Shown here: piece by piece, positions 1 to 5,503 of the stretch
Numbering within the stretch: the stretch's first letter is position 1
How the letters are laid out: each line of letters starts with the position of its first letter
Assembly: GCA_023336855.1 (NCBI GenBank)
Contig: JAMBLK010000120.1
Location: forward strand, 1 to 5,503
Origin: Actinomycetes bacterium
GTDB taxonomy: Bacteria > Actinomycetota > Acidimicrobiia > Spongiisociales > UBA5794
Direction: 5' to 3'
Length of the DNA: 5,503 nt
The notes under the pieces: model-generated
Told to the model about the DNA's origin: nothing
Databases searched by the model: none
The model's input: only the letters and a program-made list of their open reading frames with translations
Program-made: the position numbers and the translations under genes

Positions 1-267
1 CTCCACGACGGCTCGCAGCTCGCTTGCCCGCACGACGCCGGCCTGTTCCATTGCGGTTGCGATCTCGCGGGCCGATGAGCCGGCCTTGATCTCGACGGAG
101 ACGGCGATTCCCGATTCTACGTTGAGGGCCTGATCGCCGGCGACGGCCGAAGCGAGGATCCGAGACACCAGGACCAGCGCCACCACGGCCACGACAACAG
201 CCGCCGCGATAAGCAGCGGCTTCTTCCATCGCTCTTCAGTCGGCGTCGCTGCTGCTGAATCGGTCAC
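1..267 (-). CDS. mltG: Endolytic murein transglycosylase MltG, N-terminal part (runs off left edge)
   Basis: I read this frame by hand: GTG start at 267-265, then 89 codons open to the window edge. In known members, MltG (YceG-like family) is an inner-membrane lytic transglycosylase that cuts nascent peptidoglycan strands and sets their length. Visible here are a short Ala/Thr-rich cytoplasmic tail (residues 1-17, ending RWKKP), one strongly hydrophobic membrane helix (about 18-35, Ala/Val/Leu only), and then the start of the extracytoplasmic LysM-like subdomain. In that part, VSVEIKAGSSAREIA (about 56-70) followed by AGVV (76-79) matches the family pattern of a strand, a G-S/A-S/A turn, an I-A helix and a G-V-I/V turn. 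The catalytic YceG domain with its Glu lies outside the window. The start overlaps the ruvX end by 32 nt and has a good Shine-Dalgarno. The position just after ruvX is the usual actinobacterial place for mltG. The identification rests on the N-terminal pattern plus synteny, because the catalytic domain is not seen. Confidence 0.85.
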   Translation of the reverse strand, partial: MTDSAAATPTEERWKKPLLIAAAVVVAVVALVLVSRILASAVAGDQALNVESGIAVSVEIKAGSSAREIATAMEQAGVVRASELRAVVE

Positions 268-682
268 CCGAGAGGTCCTTGCGATCGAGATACGTTTGAA
301 GAATCACGGCGGCCGCCACCTTGTCCCGGACGTCGCGCCGTTTCGCCCGCCGCACGCCGCCTTCAAGGAGGGCCGCTTCTGCTGTCACCGTCGTAAACCG
401 CTCGTCCTGGTACTCCACCGGGAGGCCGGTTGCTTCAGCTACTGCTGTCCCGACTGTTCGTGCGGCTTCCGCGGAAGGTCCTTCGACCCCTGAGAGGCCG
501 GTCGGCAGTCCGACCACTATCCGCTCAACGTCATGTTCTTCGCACAACATCCGAACAGCTTCAGTGAGCTCCACCGACCGCCGATCAATCACGGAATGCG
601 GTGAAGCAATGGTACCGGTGGGGTCTGATAGCGCGACACCGACACGTCGCTCCCCCGGGTCGAGCCCGAGGATCCGGCTCAC
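236..682 (-). CDS. ruvX: RuvX/YqgF family RNase H-fold nuclease
   Basis: 148 residues, a normal length for the family. YqgF/RuvX proteins are cytoplasmic RNase H-fold nucleases. They have been assigned to 5' end maturation of 16S rRNA and, in mycobacteria, to Holliday-junction resolution; the sequence does not say which applies here. All family motifs are present: the N-terminal strand GLDPGERRVGVALSD (about 6-20) with the first acidic residue D8, the VVGLP strand (56-60) followed by a G-rich loop, DERFTT (93-98) with E94, and RDKVAAAVILQTYLD (119-133) with D120 as the last metal-binding acid. The start is GTG at 682-680, sharing GTGA with the alaS stop. No clear Shine-Dalgarno precedes it, so translation probably depends on ribosomes finishing alaS. 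The Ser/Asp-rich tail (about 138-148) lies beyond the last motif and is encoded by DNA that also carries the start of mltG. This looks intact. Confidence 0.95.
   Translation of the reverse strand: MSRILGLDPGERRVGVALSDPTGTIASPHSVIDRRSVELTEAVRMLCEEHDVERIVVGLPTGLSGVEGPSAEAARTVGTAVAEATGLPVEYQDERFTTVTAEAALLEGGVRRAKRRDVRDKVAAAVILQTYLDRKDLSGDRFSSSDAD
276..280 (-). promoter_or_regulatory. Shine-Dalgarno of mltG, inside ruvX
   Basis: The minus strand reads AAGGA here, followed by 8 nt and the GTG at 267-265. This spacing is close to ideal. The site fixes the mltG start and shows that mltG can recruit its own ribosomes although it begins inside the ruvX reading frame. No other in-frame start with comparable support is seen nearby. 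Confidence 0.7.
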
Positions 683-3300
683 GATGCGGTGACCGCTGCT
701 CTCGCTGCGGTACGAGCCACGTCGAGGGCATCGTCGAGTCGGTCCCCGTTGGGTCCGCCGGCCTGAGCGAGACGCGGATCCCGGCTACCGCCACCACCCA
801 GAAGTTTCGCCGCGTCCGCGATTACATCACCGGCAGAGAGCCCGTCGGCGACCAGATCGTTCGAGACGAATGCGATGAGGGCGCCCTTGCCGTCCGTGGT
901 CGAGCCCAACACTCCGATCCCACTTCCGAGCCGGTCACGAATCTGGAACGCGAGCGCCCTCAGAGCGTCACCGCTGAGTCCTTCTTGCCGGGCGACGAGC
1001 ACGTTCTTGCCGCTGTGCTCCTCGACTTCGCCGAGCAGGTCCTTCGCTGCCGCTGATCGGGATTGCTGTTCGAACTCCTCGATGCGCTCTTCCTGTTCTT
1101 TGGCATGCAGGGAGAGGGCTTGTGCCGCTTCGACGACCCGTCCGGGTTGGGCGCCGAGCGCTGATGCGGTGCGTTCGAAGTCGGAGCGCAACGCTGCCAG
1201 ATGCTCGTATCCGGCCGTTCCCGTGAGGGCGTCGATCCGCCGAGTGTTCGCGGCAACCGATCCCTCGGTCACCAGGATCAGTGGCCCGATCTGTCCGGTC
1301 GTCGGGACGTGGGTGCCTCCGCAGAACTCGGTCGAGAAGTCACCCGCCCGGACAACACGAACTTCTTCGCCGTACTTGTCGCCGAAGAACGCGATCGCCC
1401 CCATCTTCTCAGCATCAGACTTCGAGGTCTCAATGGTCGTGACGGCGGCATTCTCGATGACCCGTTGGTTGGCTGCGAGTTCGACTTCCCGCAACTCCTC
1501 GGGACTCATGCCCTGATAGTGGCTGAAGTCGAACCGCAGGCGCCCGTCCGACACGAGCGACCCGGCCTGGTGAACGTGCTCGCCGACGACTTCCCGCAAC
1601 GCCCAATGGAGGATGTGCGTCCCGGTGTGATTCTTCCTGATGCGTTCGCGTCGTTCATGGTCGATCTCGAGCGTCGTGTCCTGGCCGAGATGAACAGTTC
1701 CCGAGGTAACCACACCGCGGTGACCATGGAGTCCAGGAACAGCGAACTGCGTGTCCTTGACCTTCACGGACCCGGTCGGCGTGACGATCGTCCCGGCGTC
1801 GCCTACCTGTCCGCCGGACTCGGCGTAGAACGGCGTGCGATCCAGGAAGATCTCGACTTCGCGACCCTCTTCGGCCAGTTCAACGGTTTCCCCATCCGCG
1901 ACGATCGACAGGATCCGTCCCACACCATCTTCAAGGTCGTAGCCGACGAAATCCGTGTGATCGACGCCACTCAGGAGCGTGCGATAGGCATCGGCCTTGG
2001 CAGCGGTGTCCGCGCCTTTGAAGGCGGCTCTCGCACGCTCACGCTGAGCGTCCATCATGGAGTTGAACTCCGCGAGGTCAACCTGAAAGCCACGCTCCGA
2101 AACGATCTCCTCGGTGAGCTCTTTGGGGAATCCGAAGGTGTCGTGGAGTTTGAATGCGGTCTCTCCTGAGAGCATGGCTCCTGGTTCGAGTGTCCGCAGT
2201 TCCTCGTCGAGGAGCTGGTGTCCCGATCGCAGCGTGCGCCGGAACTGTTCCTCTTCGCGGGTGACCATCTCGATGATCCCGTCCTGCTTCTCACCGAGTT
2301 CGGGATATGCCTCGCTCATCGCGTTGACGGTTGAGCCCACGAGCTTCGGCATGATCAGATCCTCTGCTCCGAGCAGTGACGCGTGCCTCACCGCTCGACG
2401 GATCAAGCGTCTCAGCACGTAACCGCGGCCCTCGTTCGATGGCACGACCTTGTCGCCGATGAGGAAGGTCACCGCTCGTCCATGGTCGGCCATGATCCTG
2501 AGCGAGACATCGGTCCGCTCTGAATCGCCGTAGGTCTCGCCCGTCGCGCCTTCTGCCGTAGCAATGATCGGCCTGAGCACGTCTGTTTCGAAGATCGTGT
2601 CGACACCCTGGAGAATGGTCGCGATTCGTTCGAGACCGGCACCGGTGTCGATGTTCTTCGCTGGAAGGTCGCCGATCACGTGGTACGGCTCGTCCTGGAT
2701 GTTCTGCATGAACACGAGGTTCCAGAGCTCAACATGCCGCTCGTCGTCAACCGCCGGGCCACCGGCCTGGCCAAACTCGGGTCCCTTGTCGAAGAAGATC
2801 TCGGACGAGGGTCCGCACGGGCCGGGAACACCCATCTGCCAGAAGTTGTCCTTGTCGAGACGCTGAACCCGGTCGGCGGGCACGCCGACACCGTCGATCC
2901 AGATCTCGGCCGCTTCGTCATCGGACAGGTGCACCGTGTACCAGAGACGCTCGGGATCGATTCCGTACGCCTCCGTGATCAGTTCGTATGCCCACGGAAT
3001 CGCCTTCTCTTTGAAGTAGTCGCCGAACGAGAAGTTTCCGAGCATCTCAAAGAAGGTCAGGTGACGCGCCGTCGTTCCGACGATGTCGATGTCGATGGTT
3101 CTGCCGATCTTCTGAACGGTCGCAGCGCGCAGATACGGCGGCGTCTCCTCGCCGAGCATGTACGGCTTGAAGGGCACCATGCCGGCATTGGTGAGCAGAA
3201 GCGTGGGGTCGATGGGGATCAGCGACGCCGACGGAACGACCGTGTGGTCGCGTTCGACGAAGAAATCCAGGAATGTTCGGCGAATCTGGTTGGTGTCCAT
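679..3300 (-). CDS. alaS: Alanyl-tRNA synthetase
   Basis: 873 residues, full length for a class II AlaRS, the cytoplasmic enzyme that attaches alanine to tRNA-Ala and hydrolyses mischarged Ser- or Gly-tRNA-Ala. Domains in order: catalytic core (about 1-240) with SASLIPIDPTLLLTNAGM (25-42), FFEMLGNFSFGDYF (83-96), WNLVFMQ (193-199) and DTGAGLERI (218-226); tRNA-recognition region with GRGYVLRRLIRRAVRH (291-306) and LHDTFGFP (385-392); editing domain (about 490-690) with AESGGQVGD (493-501), H558-x3-H562 (HTGTH) and C660-GGT-H664, the expected four zinc ligands; a helical linker rich in Glu/Gln (about 725-760); and the C-Ala/DHHA1 domain ending in a GGGG run (835-838) and LAQAGG (844-849). The segment after QK is IGRTIDIDIVG, resembling the actinobacterial form rather than the E. 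coli RAGGKHNDL form. The ATG at 3300-3298 gives the standard N-terminus, but no Shine-Dalgarno is seen before it. It starts 12 nt after the small upstream gene and overlaps ruvX by 4 nt. Confidence 0.99.
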   Translation of the reverse strand: MDTNQIRRTFLDFFVERDHTVVPSASLIPIDPTLLLTNAGMVPFKPYMLGEETPPYLRAATVQKIGRTIDIDIVGTTARHLTFFEMLGNFSFGDYFKEKAIPWAYELITEAYGIDPERLWYTVHLSDDEAAEIWIDGVGVPADRVQRLDKDNFWQMGVPGPCGPSSEIFFDKGPEFGQAGGPAVDDERHVELWNLVFMQNIQDEPYHVIGDLPAKNIDTGAGLERIATILQGVDTIFETDVLRPIIATAEGATGETYGDSERTDVSLRIMADHGRAVTFLIGDKVVPSNEGRGYVLRRLIRRAVRHASLLGAEDLIMPKLVGSTVNAMSEAYPELGEKQDGIIEMVTREEEQFRRTLRSGHQLLDEELRTLEPGAMLSGETAFKLHDTFGFPKELTEEIVSERGFQVDLAEFNSMMDAQRERARAAFKGADTAAKADAYRTLLSGVDHTDFVGYDLEDGVGRILSIVADGETVELAEEGREVEIFLDRTPFYAESGGQVGDAGTIVTPTGSVKVKDTQFAVPGLHGHRGVVTSGTVHLGQDTTLEIDHERRERIRKNHTGTHILHWALREVVGEHVHQAGSLVSDGRLRFDFSHYQGMSPEELREVELAANQRVIENAAVTTIETSKSDAEKMGAIAFFGDKYGEEVRVVRAGDFSTEFCGGTHVPTTGQIGPLILVTEGSVAANTRRIDALTGTAGYEHLAALRSDFERTASALGAQPGRVVEAAQALSLHAKEQEERIEEFEQQSRSAAAKDLLGEVEEHSGKNVLVARQEGLSGDALRALAFQIRDRLGSGIGVLGSTTDGKGALIAFVSNDLVADGLSAGDVIADAAKLLGGGGSRDPRLAQAGGPNGDRLDDALDVARTAARAAVTAS

Positions 3301-3312
3301 GGGATCGGGAGG

Positions 3313-3558
3313 TTAGCCCGGCCCTGGTTCCACGCCCTCAGCTTCTTCTACCGCAGATGGGGACTCGGGGGTCGTTCCCGCCCGCTGCATGCGCCGACCG
3401 GCTGCGCCCATGATGCCGGCTGCGGTCGATACCCCGGCTCGTGCCATGGTTTCGGCGGTCATGCGCTCTCGGGCCTGTTTCACCTTCGCTCCGAGATAGA
3501 CCCCGGCGCCGAGCGTTGCAGCAGAGCCGGCGGCGAACCATTTCAGTCGGGTGAACAT
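3313..3558 (-). CDS. Small glycine-rich putative membrane protein upstream of alaS
   Basis: 81 residues, ATG at 3558-3556, stop TAA. After a short basic start (R4, K6) comes an Ala/Gly-rich hydrophobic stretch at about 7-24, WFAAGSAATLGAGVYLGA, which could be a single membrane helix with small-residue packing faces. Next is a basic, probably helical segment (about 25-60, with KVKQARER and a GRRMQR patch), then a Pro/Glu-rich acidic tail (62-81) likely to be disordered. I infer a membrane-anchored protein with a small soluble part; no catalytic motif is visible. Streptomyces carries a similar small protein directly before alaS (annotated DUF6167, from memory). It shares an MF-x-R, WF-x-AG opening and a Lys-rich segment followed by a T-x-E-S/T-L/M-A motif, here MTAETMA at 33-39. 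Homology is plausible but unproven. No in-frame upstream start and no Shine-Dalgarno are seen. The 12-nt distance to alaS suggests co-translation. Function unknown. Confidence 0.8.
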   Translation of the reverse strand: MFTRLKWFAAGSAATLGAGVYLGAKVKQARERMTAETMARAGVSTAAGIMGAAGRRMQRAGTTPESPSAVEEAEGVEPGPG

Positions 3559-3566
3559 GGTGCACG

Positions 3567-3572
3567 AGGCTA
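3567..3572 (-). promoter_or_regulatory. Possible -10 element of a leaderless promoter
   Basis: The minus strand reads TAGCCT, which fits the loose actinobacterial -10 pattern TANNNT, and ends 8 nt before the ATG of the small membrane-protein gene. That spacing would put the transcription start at or next to the ATG, as in leaderless mRNAs, and would explain the missing Shine-Dalgarno. No convincing -35 box is found at the usual distance (the best is a weak TTCTTG). A six-base degenerate match is easily a chance event. Confidence 0.2.
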
Positions 3573-3615
3573 GCGCCCCGGCTCCCCCAAGAACCCCGCG
3601 TGCCCAGGGTTCGCG

Positions 3616-3631
3616 GCGTCCTATTTGACGC
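3616..3631. repeat. Short inverted repeat in the rarA downstream gap
   Basis: GCGTC and GACGC arms (5 bp each) flank a 6-nt loop, and the arms do not extend further. On the minus-strand transcript this could form a small hairpin about 24 nt after the rarA stop. No T run follows, so it is not a typical intrinsic terminator. It could slow 3' exonucleases, bind a regulator, or be chance in GC-rich DNA. Confidence 0.25.
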
Positions 3632-3654
3632 AGCCAGCCCGCGGTACGCGATAC

Positions 3655-4986
3655 CTAGCGCTTCTTCCCAAGGATTCTGTCGATGCGAGCCAGTCGCTCA
3701 GCGAGATCAGACTCTTCGCCGTGATCACCGGGTTGGAACAGGATCGTCCCGGTCGCTTCGTCGGGGAGGTATTGCTGGGCCACAACGCCGTTCGGATCGT
3801 TGTGGGGATAGTTGTATCCCTGTCCATGCCCCATCAATCGTTGCCCTTCCGTCGCCGCCGACCGCAGATGCATCGGAACGTTGGCTCCGGGCGTGTTCTC
3901 GACGGCCTCCCTGGAGGAACTGATCGCAGTCGCCAGGGAATTCGACTTCGCGGCGCTTGCCAGATACACGGTGGCGTGAGTGAGGGCATAAGCGCCCTCC
4001 GGAAGCCCGATAACCTCGACGGCTCGGAACGCATCAACCGCGATCCCAAGGGCCCTGTGGTCGGCAAGGCCGATGTCCTCAGAAGCCAGGATCACCAGAC
4101 GCCTCCCTATGAACTTCGGATCCTCGCCGGCCTCGATCATCGTGTGGAGCCAGTAGAGGGCACCGTCCACGTCGGAACCACGGACGCTCTTGATGAACGC
4201 TGAGATCACGTCGTAGTGGCGGTCACCGCCTTTGTCGTACCGGATTACCCTTCGTTGCAGCGCCTCACCCACCTCCTCGACTCCAACGGTCTCCCTGTCG
4301 CGACCGGCGGCGATCGTGACAGCGAGTTCGAAGGCGTTCAATGCGAGCCGAGCGTCGCCGCCGACACGGTTGGCGAGGTCGTCAAGGGCTTTCTCCTCGA
4401 TTGCCGATCCCGGTATTCCGCGAACGGGGTCGGACATCGCTCGGCGGATGAGTTCGACCACCTCGTCCGGTGCGAGTTCTTCCGTCCGGAACACGGTGGA
4501 TCGACTGATGAGAGGAGAGTTGACCTCGAAGAACGGATTCTCGGTGGTCGCTCCAACCAGGATGATGATGCCGTCCTCGACTCCAGGCAGCAGAGCGTCC
4601 TGCTGTGCCTTGTTGAATCGATGAATCTCGTCGAGGAACAGAACGGTCCGACCATCTCCGTTTTCGACACGACGGGTCGCCAATGCGAGAACCTCGCGGA
4701 CATCCTTCACGCCTGCCGAGGTTGCCGAGAGCTGCTCGAAGCGTGCACCACTGTTGACGGCCACGAGCCGGGCGAGTGTTGTCTTCCCGGAACCCGGCGG
4801 CCCCCAAAGGATCATCGAGACGGGGCGACCCGCCTCGACCATGGTACGGAACGCGGCTCCCGGAGCGAGCAGTCCCTGCTGGCCGACAACCTCGTCGAGG
4901 TTCGCCGGGCGCATACGGGCAGCGAGCGGCGCGTTGGCGCGCCGACGCTCGGCGCGCTGATCCGAGAACAGATCGTGTTCAGCCAC
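3655..4986 (-). CDS. rarA: Replication-associated recombination protein A (RarA/MgsA/WRNIP1 family AAA+ ATPase)
   Basis: 443 residues, the usual family length. RarA is a cytoplasmic clamp-loader-like AAA+ ATPase that acts at stalled replication forks and interacts with single-strand binding protein in studied bacteria. Motifs seen: an N-terminal DLF (5-7), APLAARMRP (19-27) and VVGQQ (33-37) typical of the family, Walker A GPPGSGKT (62-69), Walker B LFLDE with IHRFNKAQQD (116-130), sensor 1 ATTENP (146-151), an SR pair with probable arginine finger R162, and sensor 2 GGDAR (209-213). The RarA-specific C-terminal tetramerisation part follows: YDKGGDRHYD (250-259), then SAFIKSVRGSD (262-272), DIGLAD (304-309) and YNYPHND (391-397). 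The start is GTG at 4986-4984, overlapping aspS by 8 nt, with a GAGG 6 nt upstream. The stop is TAG at 3657-3655. The gene appears intact. Placement between aspS and alaS is common in actinobacteria; the link to tRNA synthetases is genomic, with no known mechanistic tie. Confidence 0.97.
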   Translation of the reverse strand: MAEHDLFSDQRAERRRANAPLAARMRPANLDEVVGQQGLLAPGAAFRTMVEAGRPVSMILWGPPGSGKTTLARLVAVNSGARFEQLSATSAGVKDVREVLALATRRVENGDGRTVLFLDEIHRFNKAQQDALLPGVEDGIIILVGATTENPFFEVNSPLISRSTVFRTEELAPDEVVELIRRAMSDPVRGIPGSAIEEKALDDLANRVGGDARLALNAFELAVTIAAGRDRETVGVEEVGEALQRRVIRYDKGGDRHYDVISAFIKSVRGSDVDGALYWLHTMIEAGEDPKFIGRRLVILASEDIGLADHRALGIAVDAFRAVEVIGLPEGAYALTHATVYLASAAKSNSLATAISSSREAVENTPGANVPMHLRSAATEGQRLMGHGQGYNYPHNDPNGVVAQQYLPDEATGTILFQPGDHGEESDLAERLARIDRILGKKR

Positions 4987-5503
4987 CCGCCGCCTCGCCG
5001 GCGGCCCATTCGGCCATCACTTCGGGCCGTACTTCGATCCCGAGTTCCCGGAGCTGATCATCCTCGACTCGCGAGGGGGAACCGGTCAGCGGATCTGCGC
5101 CCGTCTGCGTCTTCGGGAACGGGATCACCTCGCGAATGTTCGGCGCGTTCTGAAGGATCGCGACGAGTCTGTCGACCCCGATCGCGAAGCCGGCGTGGGG
5201 CGGTGTTCCGTAACGGAGCGCTTCCAGGAACCAGCCGAATCGCCGCTCTGCGTCCTCGTCGGAGATGCCGAGCGTCTCGAACACCTTCGCCTGCACCGCA
5301 GGGTCGTGGATCCTGACGCTTCCAGAGCCAAGCTCTGAACCATTCAGCACGAGGTCATAGGCCTTCGAGATAGCGTGGCCCGGATCCTCGCTCATGTCAC
5401 GCACGCTGACCGGAGCAGTGAACGGATGGTGGAGCGCTACAAAGTCGCCATCCTCGTTCCGTTCGAACACGGGAAAGTTGACCACAAAGAGGTACGCCAG
5501 TTC
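4979..5503 (-). CDS. aspS: Aspartyl-tRNA synthetase, C-terminal part (5' end beyond right edge)
   Basis: The frame is open from the right edge to a TGA at 4981-4979, giving the last 174 residues of a protein normally near 590. There is no real start in the window: the Val codon at 5485-5483 lies inside a conserved strand (VVNFPVFE). AspRS is the class II enzyme that charges tRNA-Asp (or both tRNA-Asp and tRNA-Asn in non-discriminating forms; the deciding N-terminal residues are not visible). Counted from the edge, visible bacterial-type features are FPVFE (10-14), HHPFTAP (25-31), the AYDLVLNG block followed by SELGSGSVRIH, FGWFLEALRYGTPPHAGFA, and class II motif 3 GVDRL with the ATP-binding Arg. 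IREVIPFPKT and a QLRELGI tail come next. These follow the E. coli enzyme closely. The last codons overlap the rarA start by 8 nt. In many bacteria hisS lies upstream of aspS, which would be just off the right edge. Confidence 0.97.
   Translation of the reverse strand, partial: ELAYLFVVNFPVFERNEDGDFVALHHPFTAPVSVRDMSEDPGHAISKAYDLVLNGSELGSGSVRIHDPAVQAKVFETLGISDEDAERRFGWFLEALRYGTPPHAGFAIGVDRLVAILQNAPNIREVIPFPKTQTGADPLTGSPSRVEDDQLRELGIEVRPEVMAEWAAGEAAGG
4993..4996 (-). promoter_or_regulatory. Probable Shine-Dalgarno of rarA, inside aspS
   Basis: The minus strand reads GAGG, 6 nt before the rarA GTG, within the last codons of aspS. It is short, and the surroundings are rich in GGC/GCG codons, so it could be incidental. 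It agrees with the chosen GTG, which gives the expected RarA N-terminus. Confidence 0.4.

Larger units (their letters stand above)
3559..3654. other. Intergenic gap between rarA and the small membrane-protein gene
   Basis: This 96-bp gap is the only non-coding stretch of any size in the window. It contains no tRNA-like fold that I can see. A hairpin followed by a T run would mark an intrinsic terminator on the minus strand, and none is present, so read-through from rarA is likely. Two weak signals lie in it: a short dyad at 3616-3631 and a possible -10 element at 3567-3572, listed separately. Confidence 0.6.

Noticed and set aside
1201..2169. A 322-codon plus-strand open frame inside alaS
   Set aside because: It lies wholly opposite the conserved middle and editing domains of AlaRS, with no start signal or domain; it is a shadow of alaS codon bias.
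3301..3312. GGGAGG next to the alaS start, looking like a Shine-Dalgarno
   Set aside because: It is on the plus strand. The sense strand of alaS reads CCTCCC, which cannot pair with the 16S rRNA tail.
3338..3565. Alternative minus-strand ORF starting at a GTG 7 nt upstream of the small gene's ATG, in another frame
   Set aside because: Its product is Arg/His-rich with no hydrophobic pattern. The ATG frame gives a coherent membrane-protein layout and resembles proteins found before alaS elsewhere.
2680..3573. A 297-codon plus-strand open frame running from inside alaS across the small gene
   Set aside because: It is antisense to conserved alaS codons and shows no known motif. Its span over two genes and their spacer fits a chance lack of stops in GC-rich DNA.
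3640..3647. The minus-strand sequence GTACCGCG resembles the end of the T-box consensus (GGNACCGCG), which regulates some tRNA synthetase genes
   Set aside because: The upstream part of the consensus (AGGGUGG) is missing. It sits at the rarA stop, over 330 nt from the alaS start with a gene in between, and no stem I or specifier loop is seen.
3643..3655. Small dyad GGTA/TACC with a 5-nt loop across the rarA stop codon
   Set aside because: The stem is only 4 bp with no following T run, so it is too short to support as a terminator or operator.
4216..5316. A 366-codon open frame on the plus strand covering parts of rarA and aspS
   Set aside because: It lies antisense to two clearly conserved genes. 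Its translation is Arg/Ser/Pro-rich without recognisable motifs. Long antisense open frames are expected in GC-rich DNA.

Overview
This window looks like ordinary core chromosome from a GC-rich bacterium, most likely an actinomycetote and possibly one of its deeper lineages such as Acidimicrobiia. The lineage call is an inference with three supports. Codon third positions are mostly G or C. The alanyl-tRNA synthetase has an actinobacterial-style RT-x-DID catalytic segment and an HTGTH editing motif. The gene order, recalled from actinobacterial genomes such as Mycobacterium tuberculosis and Streptomyces, is aspS / rarA / small membrane protein / alaS / ruvX / mltG.

Every gene lies on the minus strand, so transcription runs from right to left. 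From the right edge: the C-terminal 174 residues of aspartyl-tRNA synthetase (aspS, cut by the window end); rarA, a replication-fork AAA+ ATPase; a 96-bp gap, the only real intergenic space; an 81-residue glycine-rich putative membrane protein; complete alanyl-tRNA synthetase (alaS); ruvX/yqgF, a RNase H-fold nuclease; and the first 89 codons of mltG, a membrane-anchored murein transglycosylase that starts at a GTG inside ruvX and runs off the left edge. No gene is supported on the plus strand.

Packing is very tight: aspS/rarA overlap by 8 nt, small protein/alaS are 12 nt apart, alaS/ruvX share a GTGA, and ruvX/mltG overlap by 32 nt. This suggests one or two transcripts with coupled translation; the 96-bp gap is the only obvious place for an internal promoter. 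The genes serve tRNA charging (aspS, alaS), fork maintenance (rarA), RNA or Holliday-junction processing (ruvX) and cell-wall strand termination (mltG). They are linked as a growth-related housekeeping cluster rather than one biochemical pathway.

I found no mobile element, CRISPR array, RNA gene, phage gene or defence system, and nothing that looks like a new biological system. The points worth a second look are modest: the small protein before alaS, a possible leaderless promoter for it, the 32-nt dual-coding overlap, the missing ribosome binding site of alaS, and a few sequence variations in the synthetases.
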